Source: Haplomitrium mnioides (lineage: Eukaryota > Marchantiophyta > Haplomitriopsida > Calobryales). From it: a stretch of 36,290 nt of DNA. The DNA is taken from assembly GCA_049999725.1 (NCBI GenBank), contig JBNGIS010021830.1, forward strand, positions 94,273-130,562, written 5' to 3'. Shown here piece after piece: positions 31,683 through 36,290 of this stretch (its first letter is position 1; each line of letters starts with the position of its first letter). The notes under the pieces are model-generated. The model saw nothing but the letters and a program-made list of their open reading frames with translations, was not told where the DNA came from and ran no database searches. Made by a program: the position numbers and the translations under genes.

Positions 31683-33440
31683 CTTTGTTGGACTTCAAGA
31701 CGGATTTTTCTCGCAATGATTTTATTTCTTCACATGTTTCACAAAGAGCAAATCTATTGCATTTTGGAATTTTTAAATTTGGGAAATTAGTTCTCCAATG
31801 TTGTAAGAAACTCGAGAAACAAAGAATATAATGGGGATCTTTCTCTTTCAAATAAGTTTTGTAGTAGTCACAAACATCCTATTTTGTATTTTTTTAATTA
31901 TCCGTAAGTTATAAACTTTGTGAGTGGGCATTTTTTGAGTGAACTTCGTGAGTGGACAAATTTCCTTGAGAAAAATTTTTGATCCATTCACGGGTGAATA
32001 CTCCTTTAGCTGATAATTCTCTTTTTCCAAAAAATGCCTCTAGTATCTGCGTTTTTGAGATTTTAAATCCTTTGGATTCTATCATTCCCTGCTGATAATA
32101 TTAATTTGAAGGTTCTTCTATAGACAACCATACCACTAGGCAGAGTAAGTCAATTGTCAACATTAGAGTCTTTTCTTGGTATTTCCCATTGCAGTGTGAT
32201 ATTTCCATTCTTTATGCTTTATCAAAAATATGTTTCTCTCATAGTTTTCAAAAAATCAATCTTGCACAACGACCAACAATTATTTCAACAACATGAAATT
32301 CTCTTCAATTTAGAAATTGACATTGGATCGAGCTTTTTCTTCACAAAATTCTTGTCAGGATGAACTTTTCGCAAAGAACTTTCACGTACGGTGTTTACCC
32401 GATTGGGTTTTGGCCGAGACAAAGAATTCGTAAGTTGTGATGGTCGATTTGGTTCATAGGCAAATCCAGCAATCGAAGACAATTCGTCATTCTAAAGATC
32501 TTGATCATCATTGTAAACACTTTTTGTTTCTTTGCAAAATATTTTCGAAGGATGAGTTACTCCTTAAGGATTGAGAGAGTTGCACCATTCTGAAACTGAA
32601 TCTTGATCAATATCTTGATTATTAAGAAATGTTTTTTTGTAACATGATCGGTGCTCCTAGCAATAACTCCAATGAAATATTCATTGATTGAGACTTTTTG
32701 CTAGAATCATTTCCCAAACTATCGTCTGAAGACTCCTCCAAAAAAATTTGGTTTGTTTCAGATTTCCCAATCTCATTGTGAGGTCCAACTTGAATTGAAA
32801 TCACTCATTGTTTGAGTCATGCTATCAGAGACAATGATTCATTTCCAAAATTAAAACTGTCCACAGATTGTATGTTTTTTTTTGTTTTGAAAAACACACT
32901 TTGATCATGAATATCGAGGTCTCCCTCAGATGAAGACAAAGAGAGGTCCACACCCGTTTAGAAATTTTGAGTTGAACATCTTTCTATTGATTTGTTGGAG
33001 TAGTCTAAAGAAAGATTCAACTTTGATCGTTTGATCAGCAACAAAGATCTTGTGTTTGCAAAAATTTGTTTCTTCAATTCTCTACGAGCACTAGGTTCCC
33101 TCTTTTTGATTGTTTACGCACAAGTTATTTCACTCTTTTATCCTTTGTGTGCAATGGATTCACTCCTTGACCATATACGCGTATAGGGTTCAGTCCCTAA
33201 TCCTATGTGCGCATAGGGTTCACTTTCTTGATCTTCTCAAATAGAGCTATCTGATTCAATAAAAGCCATCTTTTTTCCCAATATACTCGCCATTATACTT
33301 GACGCTTTTGGTAGTCCATCGCTTACCTTCAAAGAATTGCAATTTGAACAAATCTCAACCTGCTTGTCAAAAGTAACACTCTTTTGTGAAGATGAATCTT
33401 GGAATTCCAACCTCTTCTTATCTTTAAAAACTCCAACCAT
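31683..33440 (-). pseudogene. Gene A exon 1, copy 3
   Basis: About 586 codons. It opens MVGVFKDKKRLEFQDSSSQK, then EICSNCNSL (a CxxC) and ASIMASILGKKM as one clean 67-codon stretch before a TGA. Further on come the 10-residue repeats, a Ser/Asp-rich block (EGDLDIHDQ), SVDSFNFGNESLS, SSIAGFAYEPNRPSQ and KLDPMSISKLKRISCC. Then, in another frame, KISKTQILEAFFGKRELSA and KGVFTREWIKNFSQ, the block YYKTYLKEKDPHYILCFSSF, LQHWRTNFPNLKIPK and CNRFALCETCEEIKSL. The last Cys pair immediately precedes the core in DUF7869 proteins. Several stops and frameshifts exist, in places different from those of copies 1 and 2. Its own TATA box is damaged (GGTATGCAAGC where copy 2 has AGTATATAAAGC). Confidence 0.8.
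33100..33235 (-). repeat. 30-bp palindromic repeats within gene A exon 1, copy 3
   Basis: About four units including CCCTATGCGCACATAGG and CCCTATACGCGTATATGG, separated by ATTAGGGACTGAA-like linkers. In frame: EPYAHIGLGTEPYTRIWSR. Confidence 0.65.
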
Positions 33441-33901
33441 TGATAAAGCTCACTCAAAATGAACTATTTGAAAAAAAATTAACAAATACCATGAGCCTCT
33501 TACGGCCTAGCTAAAATATGTGTTTTCAAAGAAATTTCCACAAAACGACAAAATTGGGAACTTTTTGTGAAGAAAATAAAAAAAAATTTTGGAAAGATGA
33601 AAAAGAGCAATGCTTGCATACCAACTTCTTTTTTATTTCTGCTCCACGCGAACCTATGTGTCAAGAGCTCTGCAAATCATTTTTTGGTGAGAAAAGGCAT
33701 TTTTTAAAACCTATATATAAAAAGAGCATCGGTAGAAAGTTTCTTTCCATTGTCGCAAGTTCACTTTCTAGTTCTGGTTTTCTTTTCATTTCTATTTTTG
33801 CATTTCCTTTTTATTTTGCCATTTTCAACTGTTCAATTTTTTCAAACTTTTGTTCTTAAGATTTTTTACCTCAAATTCTACCAATTTTCAATTCTTGGAA
33901 A
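33441..33901. promoter_or_regulatory. Shared divergent promoter of genes A and B, copy 3
   Basis: 461 bp between start codons. Gene B has a clear TATATATAAAAAG at 33712-33724 (plus). The conserved box lies at 33644-33670. The gene A TATA is mutated. The segment AGAAAGTTTCTTTCCATTGT after the gene B TATA is also conserved in copies 1 and 2. Confidence 0.7.
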
Positions 33902-34262
33902 ATGACATCACAAGTCTATTTTTCCAGACCTCCTCAACCAAAGCCTTACAAGTATTTGGATGCTATCAAGGCTCTTGAGCCTGAAAAATTAGACTGGGAT
34001 TGGTTGGTAAATTGTAGATCCTTGAAAGATCTTGATCAACACCTTTATCTTTTTGCTGAGGAAGGTGAGAAATTCAACCTGGGTCTTCTTGTCCAAATCA
34101 CAATGATAAGAAAGGGCTAGCGAACCCACATCGGGTTGCTTGTGTAGTCCCATGATGCTATTACCCTGTACAAGACATCTCCCAAACGATTTTCTTTTTC
34201 CGAGATGAAGGAGAAGGACATTTTTTGCCAAGCATCTTCAGATGGCAAAGGAAGATGGCAAG
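33902..34262 (+). pseudogene. Gene B exon 1, copy 3
   Basis: Opens MTSQVYFSRPPQPKPYKYLD and continues AIKALEPEKLDWDWLVN, DLDQHLYLFAEEGEKFNLGL and LVQITMIRKG, a clean 72-codon run, then two stops, DAITLYKTSPKRFSFSEMKE and a one-base insertion before the GTAAGA donor at 34263. It aligns from first to last codon with 17237-17596 of copy 2. I do not know this N-terminal domain; similar low-complexity leaders precede ParB-methylase modules only by inference. Confidence 0.72.
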
Positions 34263-34315
34263 GTAAGATTTTAGAACCCTTTCTCATTGGTATTCTTTCT
34301 TGACTTACTTGGAAC

Positions 34316-34580
34316 TTTATGCGCGGATGGATCTTGGAGTCCAAGCATGCATGGACATAGGAGTTCAAGCGCACATGGACTTGGGAGTCTAAGCACGCTT
34401 GGACTTGAGAGTCCATGCACCCATGGACCTTGGAGTCCCTACGCGCTTAGACTTGTGAGTCCAGGCGCACATAGACTTGTAAGCCTTTGCACGACTTGAC
34501 TCACATTGTCAAGAACCTACATGCTTAGACTCCTAGATCCATGCACACATGGACTCTCTTGTCCATGTGCGCATAAAGTT
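34316..34580. repeat. 24-bp-period palindromic array in gene B intron 1, copy 3
   Basis: About 11 units inside the 34263-34687 intron. Examples are GTCTAAGCACGCTTGGAC (34387-34404, one G.T pair) and GTCCATGCACCCATGGAC. It occupies the same intron as 16966-17182 in copy 2, with units that have drifted independently. Confidence 0.83.
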
Positions 34581-34687
34581 TTGAGTAAGTTTTTCTTGAA
34601 CTAAACATTAAGTACAGTTCTACTCTTTGTAAACATCAAGGGACTTTTTGTTTAACATGTTTGATAATTTTTTGTTTTGTTTTCCAG

Positions 34688-35209
34688 TTCACTCACTATT
34701 TGGCGGACTTTGTGGGTGGCTACCTTGACGCGAAGCGCGTTGAGCAAGATTTTATTAAAATGGCCATCAACATCAAACTATTGAAGCCCAAGCAAGACGT
34801 CCACATTCAACAGCTTGTGTTTCATCCTAGTGCGACAATCATGTCAACTGCAGCAATGCCAAGAACATCTGTTGCAAAAAAAAGAAAAGCGATGGAGCCA
34901 GTGGAAGCTCTAAAAAAGAAGAAATTGGTTGTCACAAAGAAAAAGCATGTACTAGCTCCAATTATTGATGAGGAGCGAGCCCCCTCCCAATCTCCAACAA
35001 AGTCTTTGTTTGCAGCCCTCATGTCTTCAACATTGAGTAGCTTTGAGGAGGAATCCAAGTCGGAGCCAGTTCATGCTCCAACATCAAGAGCGAAAAAGCA
35101 ATCGCACAAGGGTTGCGAACATTCCAAGAACGTGAGCAAGTAGACCCTTAGATAGTGTCTGAAGAAGAAAAAAATAAAATATAGTGTGCAATCCATTGAT
35201 GCAAAGTCC
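34688..35209 (+). pseudogene. Gene B exon 2 (start), copy 3, cut by copia
   Basis: After the acceptor TTTTCCAG the frame is clean for 152 codons: FTHYLADFVGGYLDAKRVEQ, DFIKMAINIKLLKPKQDVHI, a Lys-rich linker (AKKRKAMEP, ALKKKKLVVTKKK) and an acidic/Ser region. A one-base deletion relative to copy 2 shifts the frame near 35112; the ancestral frame continues EQVDP, a stop, IVSEEEKNKI, a stop, CAIH and CKV, parallel to copy 2 EEVDPYTVSKEDKNKI and CKVCEE. The copia LTR begins immediately after. The gene is truncated by that insertion just before the ParB-like domain. The best-preserved linker in the window is here. Confidence 0.75.
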
Positions 35210-35428
35210 TGTTAGAATTAGAGGCAGAGAGATCAAGAACGCATGCACAAACACAATATGCAAGAATGTCTTCACTATACGGCAGGAGCGCCAACAAATA
35301 CAGAGGGGAATGAGAGAGCATAGTGTGCATCTCAATCAACCCCTTATATATACATTAAGCTAACTGTGCTAACGTAACTGTGCTAAGGTGGCTGCCAAGT
35401 TAACCGACAGTTAGAGCTCGTAACTTCA
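35210..35428 (-). repeat. Copia 3' LTR, 219 bp
   Basis: Minus-strand ends TGAAGTTACG and ATTCTAACA. A TATA element, TATATATAAG, lies at 35343-35352. The polypurine tract CGAGGGGGAGT is just upstream at about 35431-35441. Short LTRs of this kind are typical of many plant copia families. Confidence 0.78.
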
Positions 35429-36290
35429 ATACTCCCCCTCGAGCTCAAGATACACAACCCAAGCTGCTTCCGAAATCTATGCAGCTTCTCTGCTCCTAAT
35501 GCCTTAGTGAAAATATCAGCCAACTGCTCCTCAGTGCTGATGTACTGCAAGTCGATCACCCTAGCCAAAACCTTCTCTCTAACAAAATGATAATGCACTT
35601 CAATGTGCTTTGAACGTGCATGAAAAACAGGGTTACTAGCTAGCTGAATACTGCTTATATTGTCACAATGGACCCTCACTGGGCCTCTTACAGGGACATC
35701 TACATCTTGCAAAAATTTTAGCAACCACATTACCTCACATGTAGCCATTGCTGCCCCTCGATACTCCGACTCTGTGCTTGAGAGGGCAACAGTTGGTTGC
35801 TTCTTGCTGCTCCATGCAACTCCGGCACTTCCAAATGAAAAAACAAAGCCACTAGTCGATCTCCGGTCACCAGCACTTCCTGCCCAATCTGCATCTGTAA
35901 AACCAGCAAGCTGGAATGCACTATTGCTGTCATAAAACAGCCCAAACTGAAGTGTGGCTTTTACATACCGAAAAATCCTGCGCACAGCATCCATGTGTGG
36001 CTTCTTCGGAGTCTGCATAAACTGACTGACCAGGCCCACACAATAACTCAAATCTGGCCTGGTGATGGTGCTATATATCAAGCTACCTACCATCTTCCTG
36101 AAGCTTGAAGGATCATCTAGTAACTCCCCTTCATGACTGACCAGCTTCGTATTTTGATCAAGGGGTATGGCAATCGGTTTACAACCTGTCATTCCATATC
36201 GAGACAGCATCTCCAATGCATTCTGTCTCTGAATCAACCAGATCCCCTGATCTGATTTGATCACCTCAATGCCAAGGAAATGCCTCAGCT
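35383..36290 (-). CDS. pol: Copia pol: end of reverse transcriptase and RNase H (partial)
   Basis: The frame is open from the window edge to a stop at 35383, about 300 residues without a break. It begins LRHFLGIEVI, then QRQNALEMLSRYGMTGCKPI and VGSLIYSTITRPDLSY from the C-terminal part of the reverse transcriptase, then the RNase H domain: AGFTDADWAGS, DRRSTSGFVF, LSSTESEYRGAAMATCE, VHCDNISSI, ARSKHIEVHYHFVRE and EQLADIFTKAL. The Asp of DADWAG, Glu of STESEY and Asp of CDN are the expected metal-binding residues, all present. RNase H removes the RNA strand during cDNA synthesis. The frame runs about 46 bases into the LTR. Its intact state marks it as the youngest insertion in the window. Confidence 0.93.
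   Translation of the reverse strand, partial: LRHFLGIEVIKSDQGIWLIQRQNALEMLSRYGMTGCKPIAIPLDQNTKLVSHEGELLDDPSSFRKMVGSLIYSTITRPDLSYCVGLVSQFMQTPKKPHMDAVRRIFRYVKATLQFGLFYDSNSAFQLAGFTDADWAGSAGDRRSTSGFVFSFGSAGVAWSSKKQPTVALSSTESEYRGAAMATCEVMWLLKFLQDVDVPVRGPVRVHCDNISSIQLASNPVFHARSKHIEVHYHFVREKVLARVIDLQYISTEEQLADIFTKALGAEKLHRFRKQLGLCILSSRGSIEVTSSNCRLTWQPP

Larger units (their letters stand above)
27560..35209 (-). mobile_element. Copy 3 of the two-gene repeat (genes A and B)
   Basis: Inverted relative to copies 1 and 2: gene A runs leftward (33440 to 29187) and gene B rightward (33902 to 35209). Gene B is cut by a copia element at 35210, so the rest of the copy, including the ParB and methylase regions, should lie beyond the right edge. 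The A-side end near 27560 is set by comparison with bases 1-205. Confidence 0.68.
35210..36290 (-). mobile_element. Ty1/copia retrotransposon, 3' end
   Basis: Minus-strand element running off the right edge: the end of pol, a polypurine tract and a 219-bp 3' LTR. It is inserted in gene B of copy 3. The near side of the target duplication should be AGTCC (35205-35209); the far side lies outside the window. Confidence 0.85.

Noticed and set aside
1-35209. Endogenous virus as the source of the gene pair
   Set aside because: No capsid, polymerase or other viral gene is seen. Repeated copies with introns fit a transposon-like family better, though viral ancestry of gene B is not excluded.
35660-35935. 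Plus-strand frame over copia pol
   Set aside because: Antisense shadow of the RNase H domain.

Overview
The window is plant nuclear DNA from a large, repeat-rich genome. A gymnosperm, fern or lycophyte would fit, but the species cannot be told from the sequence. The evidence is AT-rich, gene-poor sequence, GT-AG introns with pyrimidine-rich acceptors, TATA-box promoters, plant-type Ty1/copia and Ty3/gypsy retrotransposons with an initiator-tRNA-Met primer site, and nested insertions. No bacterial operon structure, tRNA, rRNA or CRISPR array was seen.

Most of the window is three decayed copies of one large repeat that I do not recognise as a described mobile element. Each copy is built around gene A, a two-exon gene for a DUF7869-type protein with an RNase H/transposase-like core (DGMD, LDN and GHTHDQIDQ motifs), a Cys-rich N-terminal part and a BAH-like C-terminus. 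Two copies also carry gene B, transcribed in the opposite direction from a shared promoter of about 462 bp. Gene B has a basic N-terminal region, a ParB/sulfiredoxin-fold domain (GGNHS motif) and a beta-order N4/N6-type DNA methyltransferase. Copy 1 (A on +, about 440-9560) has lost gene B. Copy 2 (A on +, B on -, about 12956-22046) keeps both genes but has an assembly gap. Copy 3 (A on -, B on +, 27560-35209) has the most complete gene A, and a copia element interrupts its gene B. All copies carry stops and frameshifts at different places, so they derive from a once-functional two-gene ancestor.

A family of short palindromes with a YATGCGCGCATR-like core is spread through the repeat: as 24-bp-period arrays in gene B introns, 30-bp units inside gene A exon 1, about 43-bp units downstream of gene B and about 54-bp units downstream of gene A. 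In the 24-bp arrays the palindrome arms change together.

Later insertions lie inside these copies. A 3,530-bp GC-rich LTR-type insertion (2142-5671) has a perfect 5-bp target duplication in gene A of copy 1. A truncated gypsy element (LTR plus gag, about 22047-24337) abuts the end of copy 2. A copia element (35210 to the window end) sits in gene B of copy 3. Between copies 1 and 2 is a small low-copy island with one unrecognised secreted-protein gene (11160-11978, minus). The stretch 24338-27559 holds no recognised gene, only a diverged direct repeat.
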